Translations under genes and position numbers: made by a program
The notes under the pieces: model-generated
What the model saw: the letters and a program-made list of their open reading frames with translations, nothing else
Databases searched by the model: none
What the model was told of the DNA's origin: nothing
DNA from: Hydrogenophaga sp040372165
GTDB taxonomy: Bacteria > Pseudomonadota > Gammaproteobacteria > Burkholderiales > Burkholderiaceae_C
Reading direction: 5' to 3'
Length of the DNA: 64,000 bases
Assembly (NCBI RefSeq): GCF_040372165.1
Contig: NZ_BAABWG010000002.1
Span: 1-64,000 of the forward strand
Shown here: positions 46,278 to 54,391 of the stretch, one piece after another
Position numbering within the stretch: the stretch's first letter is position 1
How the letters are laid out: every line of letters starts with the position of its first letter

Positions 46278-46937
46278 TCAGGACAAGGGAAGGTCAAGCA
46301 CACCACGGCTGGCGGGCAGGCTCAACCAGCGTGCGTACCAGCGTTCGAGGTGTGGCCAGCTCGGGCGTGCTTGTGGCAATCCAAACCAGCGGTGCACTTC
46401 GCAGGCGATCGGGATATCGGCCATGGTCAATTGCTCTCCCGCCAGAAATTCGTGATGGGCCAGGTGCCCATCCAGTTGAGCGAACAAGGGTTCGGTCGCG
46501 GCCACCGACGCTGCGATCACGCCCGCGTCGCGCTGGGCTTCGGGGGTGCGAATCCACTGCAGAAAGGCGGCGCCACTCTCCGGATTCAGTGTGGTTTGCT
46601 GCCAGTCCATCCAGCGTTCAGCATCGAAGCGCTTGTGCAGGTCCGAGGGATACCAGTCACCTTGGGGCAGCGACCCATCGGCAGCGGGGTGCGAGGGCGT
46701 TTGCGCCCAGCGAGCACACAAATAGCGCACGATGGCGTTCGACTCCCAAAGCACGTACTCTCCGTCTTCAAGCAAAGGGATCAGACCGTTGAAGTTCTTC
46801 AATCGGTACTCCGCTGTGTTCACAATGCCGTACGCCATGCCGGCATTCGTACGCTCCATGTCGAGCCCCAGCACCTGCGCGCACAACATCACTTTGCGCA
46901 CATTGATAGAGCTGGTGCGACCCCAGAGCCTCAGCAT
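46278..46937 (-). CDS. Glutathione S-transferase family protein
   Basis: A 219-residue protein with an N-terminal thioredoxin-like GST domain (LRLWGRTSSINVRKVMLCAQVLGL; glutathione-binding LIPLLEDG and WESNAIVRYL at about residues 52-75) and a helical C-terminal domain (LTMADIPIACEVHRW). The catalytic residue is probably a Ser in RTSSINV. It overlaps the aminotransferase gene by seven bases and lies 15 bases before the PhzF gene. Substrate unknown. Confidence 0.9.
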   Translation of the reverse strand: MLRLWGRTSSINVRKVMLCAQVLGLDMERTNAGMAYGIVNTAEYRLKNFNGLIPLLEDGEYVLWESNAIVRYLCARWAQTPSHPAADGSLPQGDWYPSDLHKRFDAERWMDWQQTTLNPESGAAFLQWIRTPEAQRDAGVIAASVAATEPLFAQLDGHLAHHEFLAGEQLTMADIPIACEVHRWFGLPQARPSWPHLERWYARWLSLPASRGVLDLPLS

Positions 46938-48115
46938 GCCGCCATCTCCTTTTGTGTTTCGCGGATCGTCTGCGCCAACGCCTGAATGCCGACGCGAATC
47001 TGGTCTTCGCTTGCCGTGACGAAGGACAGGCGCAACGCGCGTGAGTCGACTTCATTGGCGAAAAAGGCGGCGCCAGGCACAAAGGCCACCCCTTTTTCGA
47101 TGGCTCTTGGCAACAGGTCAACCGCGTCCATGCCCTCGGGCAGTCGCGCCCACAGGAACATACCGCCGTCGGGTGAATTCCAGCTCACGTCCAGCCCTTC
47201 CATGGCCTGGGCCAATGCGTCGAGCATCACGGTGCATTGATGTCGGTAAAGCGCGCGGATGGAGGGCACGTGCTGCTCCAGAAAACCATCCTTGAGCACT
47301 TCATAGACCATGCGCTGGTTGAAGCTCGGGCTGTGCAGATCGGCGGCCTGCTTGGCCTGCAGCAGTTTCGGGTAAACGGTCTTGGGTGCCACCACATAGC
47401 CGAGCCGAAGCCCTGGGGCGAGCACCTTGGAGAACGAGCCCAGGTAAATGACGCCCTCGGGATGGCGTGCTGCCAATGGGGCTGGGGGTGGCTTCTCAAA
47501 CCACAGGTCACCATACGGGTTGTCTTCCACCAGCGGCAGGTTCAGTGATTGGCAGGTTTGCACGAGCGCTTCACGCCTGGACTCGGACAAGGTACGACCG
47601 GTCGGGTTCTGGAAGTTGGGGAGCACGTACAAAAAGCGCGCAGCATTCGCGTGTGTGGCCATCCCGTCGGGCAACAGGCCTTCTTCATCGCTCGACACGC
47701 TGTGGATTTCGGGTTCCATGGGCGCAAACGCCTGCAGCGCGCCGAGGTAGGTGGGCGTCTCCACGAGGACACGGCTGCCGGTGTCGATGAGTACCTTGCC
47801 TACCAGGTCCAGCCCTTGCTGGCTGCCAGTCGTGATCAGAACCTGCGCGGGGTCTACAGACCAGGGCAGATGGTGTGCCACCCATTCCCGAAGTGGCGTG
47901 AAACCTTCACTGGCGGCGTATTGCAATGCCAGAGGTCCGTCCCGCTCGAGCACCGACTGACAAGCGTGCGCAAAAGCCGTCACGGGAAAGGTCTGCGGCG
48001 AAGGCAGCCCGCCGGCAAAGCTGATGATGCCGGGGCGCTCAGTCAGCTTGAGCAGCTCTCTCAGCACCGAGGGGTTCATACGGGCTGCTCGTCGGGACAA
48101 AGTCCACTCGCTCAT
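46931..48115 (-). CDS. PLP-dependent aminotransferase (fold type I)
   Basis: A 394-residue class I/II aminotransferase, close in style to 2-aminoadipate/LysN-type enzymes. The N-terminal FAGGLPSPQTFP, TTGSQQGLDLV (about residues 95-105), LPNFQNPTGRT, VEDNPYGDL, and the Schiff-base Lys230 in YLGSFSKVLAPGLRLGY are visible. It resembles the C-terminal domain of MocR regulators, and such a regulator lies divergently nearby. Substrate is not determinable. Its ATG overlaps the arylamine N-acetyltransferase stop by four bases. Confidence 0.92.
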   Translation of the reverse strand: MSEWTLSRRAARMNPSVLRELLKLTERPGIISFAGGLPSPQTFPVTAFAHACQSVLERDGPLALQYAASEGFTPLREWVAHHLPWSVDPAQVLITTGSQQGLDLVGKVLIDTGSRVLVETPTYLGALQAFAPMEPEIHSVSSDEEGLLPDGMATHANAARFLYVLPNFQNPTGRTLSESRREALVQTCQSLNLPLVEDNPYGDLWFEKPPPAPLAARHPEGVIYLGSFSKVLAPGLRLGYVVAPKTVYPKLLQAKQAADLHSPSFNQRMVYEVLKDGFLEQHVPSIRALYRHQCTVMLDALAQAMEGLDVSWNSPDGGMFLWARLPEGMDAVDLLPRAIEKGVAFVPGAAFFANEVDSRALRLSFVTASEDQIRVGIQALAQTIRETQKEMAAC

Positions 48116-48912
48116 GTTGGGGCTCCGATGGTTTGCCTGCTGGGCAGATTGAAAATGTGTTGAAGAACCTCGTCGACTTCGTTGTCAGTCAGCTCGCGGA
48201 AGGTAGACACGCCGCTTTCGACTGTCTTGAGCCGATGGCCCGACAGCACCCATCGTCCGGTGGCATGGTGCTTCACCGCAATCAACTGTTTGACGAAGAT
48301 GGTCTCAGGGTGGGTGCAGTTGAGGTGGTTGGCCGGCTCGAAGTCCACCCACTGCTGAGGCCAGAGGTCGAATCCGTACTGGTTCTGCCATTCGCCATCG
48401 ATCAGCGCTTGCAGCCGGAATTGGCCCGGCGCATCTTCCAGCAACCGGTAGGCACCCAGACCGATATCCACCACCTCGCCCACCGAGGCCATGGCAATCG
48501 GCATGGGTGGCCCGTTGCTGCCAAACCCTAGGTCGCACAACCACTCAGCCCCTTCCACCGTGGCCAGCACAGCCACGTGGGTGCGCGGGCGCAGCTCTGG
48601 GTAGATCATGGGGCGGGCGGCCACCCAGCGGTACGGAACACCCAGTGCCTGCAACGCCATTGAGAACAGGCCATGCAGTTCGTAGCAATAGCCGCCGCGG
48701 CGCCGATCCACCAACTTCTCCACGATGTCATCGGGTGCGATGGAAATCCGCTTGCCCGCCTGAACATCCAGGTTCTCGAAGGCAATGTTCAACTGCTGCT
48801 GGCGAATCAGACGGTGCAAGCCATCCGCGGTCGCTGGCGGTGCTTCTTCCATGCCGATGCGCTGCAGATACCGCGCCAGATCGAATCGGGAGGAAATCAA
48901 GTTGTTGGTCAT
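48112..48912 (-). CDS. Arylamine N-acetyltransferase
   Basis: NAT enzymes transfer acetyl from acetyl-CoA to arylamines or hydrazines through a cysteine intermediate. The 266-residue product has the full catalytic triad: Cys76 (RRGGYCYELHGLF), His112 (RTHVAVL) and Asp127 (CDLGFG). Other family features such as FENLDV are present. The frame stays open to 49242, but ATG at 48912 gives the family N terminus and overlaps the DMT transporter stop by four bases (ATGA). Its place between exporters and an aminotransferase suggests action on an aromatic or amine-bearing metabolite. Confidence 0.93.
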   Translation of the reverse strand: MTNNLISSRFDLARYLQRIGMEEAPPATADGLHRLIRQQQLNIAFENLDVQAGKRISIAPDDIVEKLVDRRRGGYCYELHGLFSMALQALGVPYRWVAARPMIYPELRPRTHVAVLATVEGAEWLCDLGFGSNGPPMPIAMASVGEVVDIGLGAYRLLEDAPGQFRLQALIDGEWQNQYGFDLWPQQWVDFEPANHLNCTHPETIFVKQLIAVKHHATGRWVLSGHRLKTVESGVSTFRELTDNEVDEVLQHIFNLPSRQTIGAPT

Positions 48913-49859
48913 CGTTGTCCTTTTGCAGCGACGGGGGCGGCGGCTCGGCGTCCGAGAAACACCGTGGCCACCACAGCCAGTGCGAAGATCAAAGTGGTCA
49001 GGCTCAACGGCTCGCCCAACAAAGGCACCGCAGCCAGAATGCTGATGAAGGGCTGCAACAACTGTGTCTGGCTCACGCGCAGAGCGCCACCCAGCGCCAG
49101 GCCACGGAACCAGGCGAAAAAGCCTGCCCACATCGAGAAGGCGCCTACATACAGCAAGGCCAGCCAGGCGGATGTGGCCACCGGTGCCGCAGGCCAAGTC
49201 AACCAGGTGCCGGTCAGCGTCGCAGGCAAAGCCATCACGCACACCCAGCTGATGGTCCGCTCCGCACCCAGGGCCGGCGTTACCTTCGCGCCGCCCACAT
49301 AGCCCAGCGATGCCGATATCACAGCGCCCACCAGCAGCAGGTCAGCCCATTCCAAGGTGAATCCTTGGCCTGCTTGATGTGAGCGCAACAGGCTGAACAC
49401 CACCACCAACACACTCCCGCTGGCCGAATACACCCAGAACGCCATCCGTGCGCGCTGGTGCATCAGCCAGGCCGCAACCGCAGCCGTGGCCAGAGGGAGC
49501 AGCGCGGTGAACACCGCCGCGTGTCCGGCGCTGATATGGCGCAACGCCCAGCCCAGCAGCAGCGGAAAACCAATGGCATTGCCCGCCAGTGACAACAGCA
49601 AGGCCCCCCGGTGTTCGGCTGCCGGCAGGCGAGACCGAGTGGCAGTCAGATACACAAGGGACAAGGCGCCAGCAATGACGCCCCGCGCCCAGGTCACAAA
49701 CCAGGGGGACAGCTGAGGATCACTTTGGTCACCCGTGGCCATGCGCGTCATCGGCAACGTCAACGCGAAAACAGTTACCCCCAGCACACCCAGCCACATG
49801 CCTTTGCGCTCCTGGGGCGTCAAGGAATGCGATGGCGAGGTCAGTGAGGTAGTGTTCAT
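48909..49859 (-). CDS. DMT (EamA) family transporter
   Basis: A 316-residue inner-membrane protein with about ten hydrophobic helices in two EamA repeats (about residues 20-155 and 170-300). Examples are GVLGVTVFALTLPMTRMATG, ALPATLTGTWLTW and the EamA-typical PFISILAAVPLLGEPLSLTTL near the end. Members export amino acids or other small metabolites. ATG at 49859 overlaps the LysE gene stop by four bases. It is the second gene of the operon. Confidence 0.9.
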   Translation of the reverse strand: MNTTSLTSPSHSLTPQERKGMWLGVLGVTVFALTLPMTRMATGDQSDPQLSPWFVTWARGVIAGALSLVYLTATRSRLPAAEHRGALLLSLAGNAIGFPLLLGWALRHISAGHAAVFTALLPLATAAVAAWLMHQRARMAFWVYSASGSVLVVVFSLLRSHQAGQGFTLEWADLLLVGAVISASLGYVGGAKVTPALGAERTISWVCVMALPATLTGTWLTWPAAPVATSAWLALLYVGAFSMWAGFFAWFRGLALGGALRVSQTQLLQPFISILAAVPLLGEPLSLTTLIFALAVVATVFLGRRAAAPVAAKGQR

Positions 49860-50515
49860 GGTGTCACGCCTGCTCTCGAAAGGGGAATCGACACACTGGT
49901 CATGTAGAACGCAGTGAGCACCAGGAGGCAAGCCATCGTCCGGTTGAACCACATCAGCCGACGCCAGCTGGCCTGGCCGTCAAGCACCGGCCCTGCCAAC
50001 CAGTGCCGCAGGACAGATCCCAGCGACGCATAAGTCATGTTGCTGGCAAAAGCAAAGGCCAGCATCAAAGGGAACACCTGAACAAACCGCAGGCCCGCAT
50101 TGTCATGCCCGGCCACCCAGCCGCCGACAACCGTCAAGGCCATCATCCAGGCCTTGATGTTCACAAACTGCAGGCTCACGCCTTGCCAGAACCCTACATT
50201 GAGTGTGCTGCCAGCTTCGGCTCCACCCATTTGCCGAGCCTGCCAGAGCCGCCACGCCAGCCATACCAGATAGGCGCTGCCACCCCACTGAACGCCTGCC
50301 CTCATCCAGGGAATGCCCACGACGGCGGCGCCAAGCCCCGCAGCGCAAAGGCTGAAAAGCAGCCCCCAACCGACTGGAACCGAGATCACGAACCTCATGG
50401 CGCTGCGCCAGCCACGGTTTGCCCCCATGGCCGCCGACAAGGCCGTGTTTGGCCCCGGAGTGAAGCTGATCGCTGTGGCCAGCATCAGCAATGCAATCAA
50501 TTCAGACGGGTTCAT
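49856..50515 (-). CDS. LysE/RhtB family amino-acid exporter
   Basis: A 219-residue inner-membrane protein with about six helices and the LysE-family signature ATAISFTPGPNTALSAAMGANRGWRSAMRF near the N terminus; GFWQGVSLQFVNIKAWM marks the second half. The family exports amino acids (lysine, homoserine, threonine and others). It is the first gene of the MocR-linked operon. The start at 50515 gives the family N terminus MNPSELIALL; the open frame reaches 50668 but that part covers the operator region. Confidence 0.9.
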   Translation of the reverse strand: MNPSELIALLMLATAISFTPGPNTALSAAMGANRGWRSAMRFVISVPVGWGLLFSLCAAGLGAAVVGIPWMRAGVQWGGSAYLVWLAWRLWQARQMGGAEAGSTLNVGFWQGVSLQFVNIKAWMMALTVVGGWVAGHDNAGLRFVQVFPLMLAFAFASNMTYASLGSVLRHWLAGPVLDGQASWRRLMWFNRTMACLLVLTAFYMTSVSIPLSRAGVTP

Positions 50516-50604
50516 GGCTCGGATGAAGGTGCTTGGGAGTTGCGTTGTCAGCTGCGGTCGATGAGACGTCTTGCGCCGGGACGCCTTCCACTTTAAGCTT
50601 CTTG

Positions 50605-50655
50605 ACCATACACATACCATACAGAAGACTCCATCACAGTGATGTTCTGTATGGT
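50605..50655. promoter_or_regulatory. Operator between the LysE operon and the MocR-type regulator
   Basis: A perfect inverted repeat: ACCATACAGAA (50616-50626) and TTCTGTATGGT (50645-50655), with an 18-base spacer. The first eight bases of the arm, ACCATACA, are also repeated directly just upstream (50605-50612). Three copies of the half-site thus sit in the 170-base divergent region. MocR proteins usually bind direct and inverted repeats of this sort, so the adjacent regulator is the obvious binder. TTGACC (50602-50607) overlaps the first copy and may be a -35. Confidence 0.78.
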
Positions 50656-50685
50656 TTATCTCAGGCACACAGTCAGGCAGTCTTC

Positions 50686-52143
50686 ATGGAAAATTCAGGC
50701 TCCGATATTGCGGCTTCCATTGTGTCGCCGGTCGTTCCGGCACACCTCGCACGCCATGGCGCACAAACCATCACCGAACAACTGGCCGCCCGGTATGCCA
50801 GTCTGATTCGCGAGCGCCTGCTGGCGCCGGGCGCCAAGTTGCCCAGTGTGAGGCAGTGTGCGAGTCAGCACGGCATCAACCCCTCAACCGTCGTGACCGC
50901 CTACGACATGCTGCAAGCGCAGGGTCTGGTAGAGGCAAGACCTCAGCGCGGCTATTTTGTGCGTGAGCAGTCGATGGTCCGCGCGGTCACACCTGCCGAT
51001 CGGAAGCTGGTCAAACCTGCGCCGCCCGTCAATGCCGCCACGCTCATTCGGGGCATGTTCCAGCCGCCAGGCGAGAGAGCACAGCCAGCTGCAGGCGTTT
51101 TCCCGCCTGACTGGCTCGACGCCGGCTTGCTGACCTCTGCACTGCGCAAAGCCACCAGTCAGACGCAACTCGGAGACCTGTCTCTACGCTATGGAGATCC
51201 GCTCGGAGACGCGGAGCTGCGGCGGGTTCTGGCCATGCGTCTGCAAGCCATGGGCATGCCAGTGCAGGCCAACGGCGTCATCACCACGGTCGGGGCAACC
51301 CACGCGCTCGATGTTGTCAGCCGGACCATGCTCAAGCCCGGTGACAAAGTCATGGTTGAACAACCGGGTTGGGCTGTCGAGTTTGCACGTCTCGGAGCTT
51401 TGGGCATGGAGATACTGCCGGTGCCGCGCACTTCCGCCGGGCCAGACCTCGGCGTGATGGAGCGGTTTTGCCAGTTGCACCGGCCCAAGCTGTATGTGAG
51501 CGTGAGTGTCCTTCACAATCCGACAGGCCATTGCCTCAACCCGGCCAGTGCGCACCGCGTGCTGCAGCTGGCGCATCAGTACGATTTCCACGTCGTCGAG
51601 GACGATACCTATGGCCACATTGCGCCGCCCCATTCCACGCGTATGTCGGTGCTCGACGGCTTGCAACGCACCATCTATGTCAGTGGGTTTGCCAAGATCC
51701 TCGCGCCCAACTGGCGCGTCGGCTATCTGGCAGCACCCGAGCCATTGCTGGAGCCTTTGCTGGACACCAAACTCCTTGGCACCCTCACCACGCCCAGTGT
51801 CATGGAGCGGGCCCTGGCCATTGCCATCGAGCAAGGCCATCTGCGTCGTCACATCGAACGGGTCCGTCAGCGGCTTGACGAAGCGCGTACGCGCAGCGTC
51901 AAGCAAGCCCTGGCAGCGGGGTGCGACTTTGTCTCCGAGCCGGCAGGTCTCTTTGGCTGGGTCGATACCGGTGTCGACACCGAGCTGCTGTCGCAGAGAA
52001 TGCTGGACGAGGGCTACCTCATAGCGCCAGGCACCCTGTTTCAGGCGGATCGCTCGCCGAGCACCTTGATGCGAATCAATTTCGCCACGACGCAAGACGC
52101 CACTTTCTGGAAGGTGTTCAGGCGCCTTCTGGCGGATCGCTGA
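50686..52143 (+). CDS. MocR-family (GntR/aminotransferase) transcriptional regulator
   Basis: A 485-residue regulator with an N-terminal GntR winged helix (about residues 30-100; LAARYASLIRERLLAPGAKLPSVRQCASQHGINPSTVVTAYDMLQAQGLVEARPQRGYFV). The C-terminal fold-type I aminotransferase domain has PLP lysine Lys337 (SGFAKILAPNWRVGY) and HNPTGH for the substrate loop. MocR members sense PLP or PLP-bound amines and act on the gene next to them. The divergent operon encodes amino-acid exporters and PLP enzymes, which fits. ATG at 50686 is the start that keeps the operator outside the gene. Its last 26 bases overlap the convergent kinase. Confidence 0.92.
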   Translation: MENSGSDIAASIVSPVVPAHLARHGAQTITEQLAARYASLIRERLLAPGAKLPSVRQCASQHGINPSTVVTAYDMLQAQGLVEARPQRGYFVREQSMVRAVTPADRKLVKPAPPVNAATLIRGMFQPPGERAQPAAGVFPPDWLDAGLLTSALRKATSQTQLGDLSLRYGDPLGDAELRRVLAMRLQAMGMPVQANGVITTVGATHALDVVSRTMLKPGDKVMVEQPGWAVEFARLGALGMEILPVPRTSAGPDLGVMERFCQLHRPKLYVSVSVLHNPTGHCLNPASAHRVLQLAHQYDFHVVEDDTYGHIAPPHSTRMSVLDGLQRTIYVSGFAKILAPNWRVGYLAAPEPLLEPLLDTKLLGTLTTPSVMERALAIAIEQGHLRRHIERVRQRLDEARTRSVKQALAAGCDFVSEPAGLFGWVDTGVDTELLSQRMLDEGYLIAPGTLFQADRSPSTLMRINFATTQDATFWKVFRRLLADR

Positions 52144-54355
52144 TCAGCTTCTCCAGCATCTTCCCGATGGCCTCTGCTTCCGTTCGCATGAGGGGGAGCG
52201 CACGTTCAAACAGCTTCCAGTCTTTCGCCCGTGCAGCCAGCTCAAGCCCTTTGGCCAGACGGCTGCATCGTTCGGCCGTCATGCTGCTCAGAGATCCCTT
52301 CAACCCATGAGCGTGGGCAATGGCCAGGTCTGTATCCTTGTTTTCAAGGGCCGTTGCCAGTGCTTCCAGGCGATCGTGCAGGTCACTGCGCATGGCGACA
52401 GCCAACTGTCGCAGCGTGTCCGTATCACCGTCCAGGCGCCGCAGCAGCTTGTCCAGGTCGATCGGCTGTGCCACCGATGGGTGAGGGTGGAGTGGGGAAC
52501 TGCTCGCCGTTCTGGCTTCCTTTTGCCCGGCCGGGACGGCAGATGGTCTTGCAGCCGGTGGTGATGCAGGCATTTGCGCCGCAGCGGCCTTCTGTAGTGC
52601 GGCAACCATCGCCTTGATCAGCGCAGGCACCGCGACAGGTTTGGATACATAGGCGTCCATGCCTGCGACGAGACAAAGATTCTGATCGCCCTGCATGGCA
52701 TTGGCCGTGACAGCCACGATGGGCGTCCTGACCTTTCCTTGCCGCTTTTCCTGTGCACGGATGCGTCGAGTGGCCTCCAGGCCACTGGTCCCGGGCATCT
52801 GGACATCCATCAACACGATGTCCGGCATCGTGCTCTCCCAGAGCGCGACAGCTTCATCGCCGTTGCGAGCCATGATGGTCTCGCCGCCCAGCTTCTTGAT
52901 CAGCTTGCCCATCAGGAGTTCGTTGACCGGATGATCCTCCGCCACCAGGATTCTCATGCCATTGAATGGAGCCCCGCCATCCGGCTGATCCCCGGTCTCG
53001 CCGGCAGAGGACCGGCGCGCAGGCATATCGGCGGCAGACCCGACTGGCAACTCGATCCAGAATCGACTTCCAGCACCGTGTTGACTATCCAGGCCGATCT
53101 TCCCGCCCATCATTTGAAGCAGGCGATGGCAGATGGCCAGTCCCAGGCCACTCCCGCCAAAATGGCGCGCAGTGGACGCGTCAGCCTGCGTGAAGGCGTC
53201 GAAGATGTGCGCTTTGTGCTCTTCGGCGATTCCGATGCCAGTATCGATAACTTCTGCGCGCCATACCTTGGGCTCGTCCTCGCTGGAGCCTTGCGCCAGG
53301 CCAGCTGTCAGGCTCACGGAGCCGCCTTTGGGGGTGAACTTGATGGCGTTGGAGAGCAGATTGCTCATTACCTGGCGGATGCGGGTGGGGTCACCGGTGG
53401 CCGTGGTGGGCAAGTCATTGGCGATGTCGGTACGCCATTGCAGCCCCTTGTCACGCGCTTGCTGGGCATAGAGGCTGGCGATCTCCTGCACGCTGGCACG
53501 CAGGCTGAAAGGAACGCACTCCAGCTGCATCTTGCCCGCTTCAATTCGCGAGAGGTCCAGTACATCGTTGAGCAGATCGAGCAGGGCATGGGCCGAGCTG
53601 TCCATCAAGTCGACCCATTCGCGCTGTTCTCCGCTGAGGTCGGATTCAAGCAGAAGCCTGTTCAAACCCATCAGCGCATTCAGCGGCGTTCGCACTTCGT
53701 GGCTGATGTTGGCCAGGAACTCGCTCTTGGCCTTGCTGGCGCGCTCGGCCGTCTCTTTCGCGCGGTGAATGTCCTGCTCTGCTCGCTTGCGGCCGCCAAT
53801 GTCGGCATGGGTTCCCATCAGCCGCAAAGGCATGCCTTTGGGGTCGTGCTCAGCCACCATGCCGTGAGATTCCACCCAGCGCCACTTGCCCTGCACCTCG
53901 ACCCTGTACTGGGCCACGGCTGACCCAGCCTTGCCGTCACAAAGCTGCTTCAGTGCGAATGCGACGTTCTTGAGGTCGTCCGGGTGTACGCGCTTGGTCA
54001 GGTCATTGGCATCCCAATAGCCGTCCATCGCCACATCGCCCAGCCATTCGCTGGCCTTGGCCGTCAGAAAGACGTCCGCTGACGGCCTTTGCCAGTCCCA
54101 CAAAGCCAGTCCGGCTGCCTTGACCGCCTGCTCGAGGCGTTCACGAGTTTCGTCCAACGCCTCTTCTGCCAGCAACCGGCTGTTGGATTCCCTGTGCACC
54201 GAGCTGCGCAGCCTCTCCAGTTCATGCTGGAGCCGCTCCACCTCCGTCAGCAGTGCTTCGTTCTGCGCGCGCGCTTCCCGAGCCTCCTGCTTGGTTCGCT
54301 GGAGGTCCTGGGCCAGCCGTTGGGCGGACTTGGGGTCGGCGGTTTCAGAAGGCAT
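52118..54355 (-). CDS. Soluble hybrid histidine kinase (coiled coil-PAS-HisKA-HATPase-REC-Hpt)
   Basis: A 745-residue cytosolic kinase. An N-terminal coiled coil (about residues 10-85) precedes a PAS/PAC domain (about 80-190, VHPDDLKN and KWRWVESHG). HisKA has His219 in EFLANISHEVRTPLNALMG. HATPase motifs are NLLSNAIKF, DTGIGI and FGGSGLGLAICHR. The receiver has its phospho-Asp in PDIVLMDVQMPG; a Pro/Ala linker leads to an Hpt domain with phospho-His in AHAHGLKGSLSSM. No membrane segment is evident, so it senses an internal signal or partner. No cognate output regulator is nearby. It follows uup by 36 bases on the same strand. Confidence 0.92.
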   Translation of the reverse strand: MPSETADPKSAQRLAQDLQRTKQEAREARAQNEALLTEVERLQHELERLRSSVHRESNSRLLAEEALDETRERLEQAVKAAGLALWDWQRPSADVFLTAKASEWLGDVAMDGYWDANDLTKRVHPDDLKNVAFALKQLCDGKAGSAVAQYRVEVQGKWRWVESHGMVAEHDPKGMPLRLMGTHADIGGRKRAEQDIHRAKETAERASKAKSEFLANISHEVRTPLNALMGLNRLLLESDLSGEQREWVDLMDSSAHALLDLLNDVLDLSRIEAGKMQLECVPFSLRASVQEIASLYAQQARDKGLQWRTDIANDLPTTATGDPTRIRQVMSNLLSNAIKFTPKGGSVSLTAGLAQGSSEDEPKVWRAEVIDTGIGIAEEHKAHIFDAFTQADASTARHFGGSGLGLAICHRLLQMMGGKIGLDSQHGAGSRFWIELPVGSAADMPARRSSAGETGDQPDGGAPFNGMRILVAEDHPVNELLMGKLIKKLGGETIMARNGDEAVALWESTMPDIVLMDVQMPGTSGLEATRRIRAQEKRQGKVRTPIVAVTANAMQGDQNLCLVAGMDAYVSKPVAVPALIKAMVAALQKAAAAQMPASPPAARPSAVPAGQKEARTASSSPLHPHPSVAQPIDLDKLLRRLDGDTDTLRQLAVAMRSDLHDRLEALATALENKDTDLAIAHAHGLKGSLSSMTAERCSRLAKGLELAARAKDWKLFERALPLMRTEAEAIGKMLEKLISDPPEGA

Positions 54356-54391
54356 GAAAAAGTGAGGGAAGGGAGGCGTCGAACAGACAGG

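Noticed and set aside
45570..46985. 471-codon plus-strand frame opposite the PhzF and GST genes
   Set aside because: Both minus-strand genes have clear family motifs; the plus frame has none.
52739..53923. 394-codon plus-strand frame inside the hybrid kinase
   Set aside because: Shadow of the kinase; no domain recognisable.
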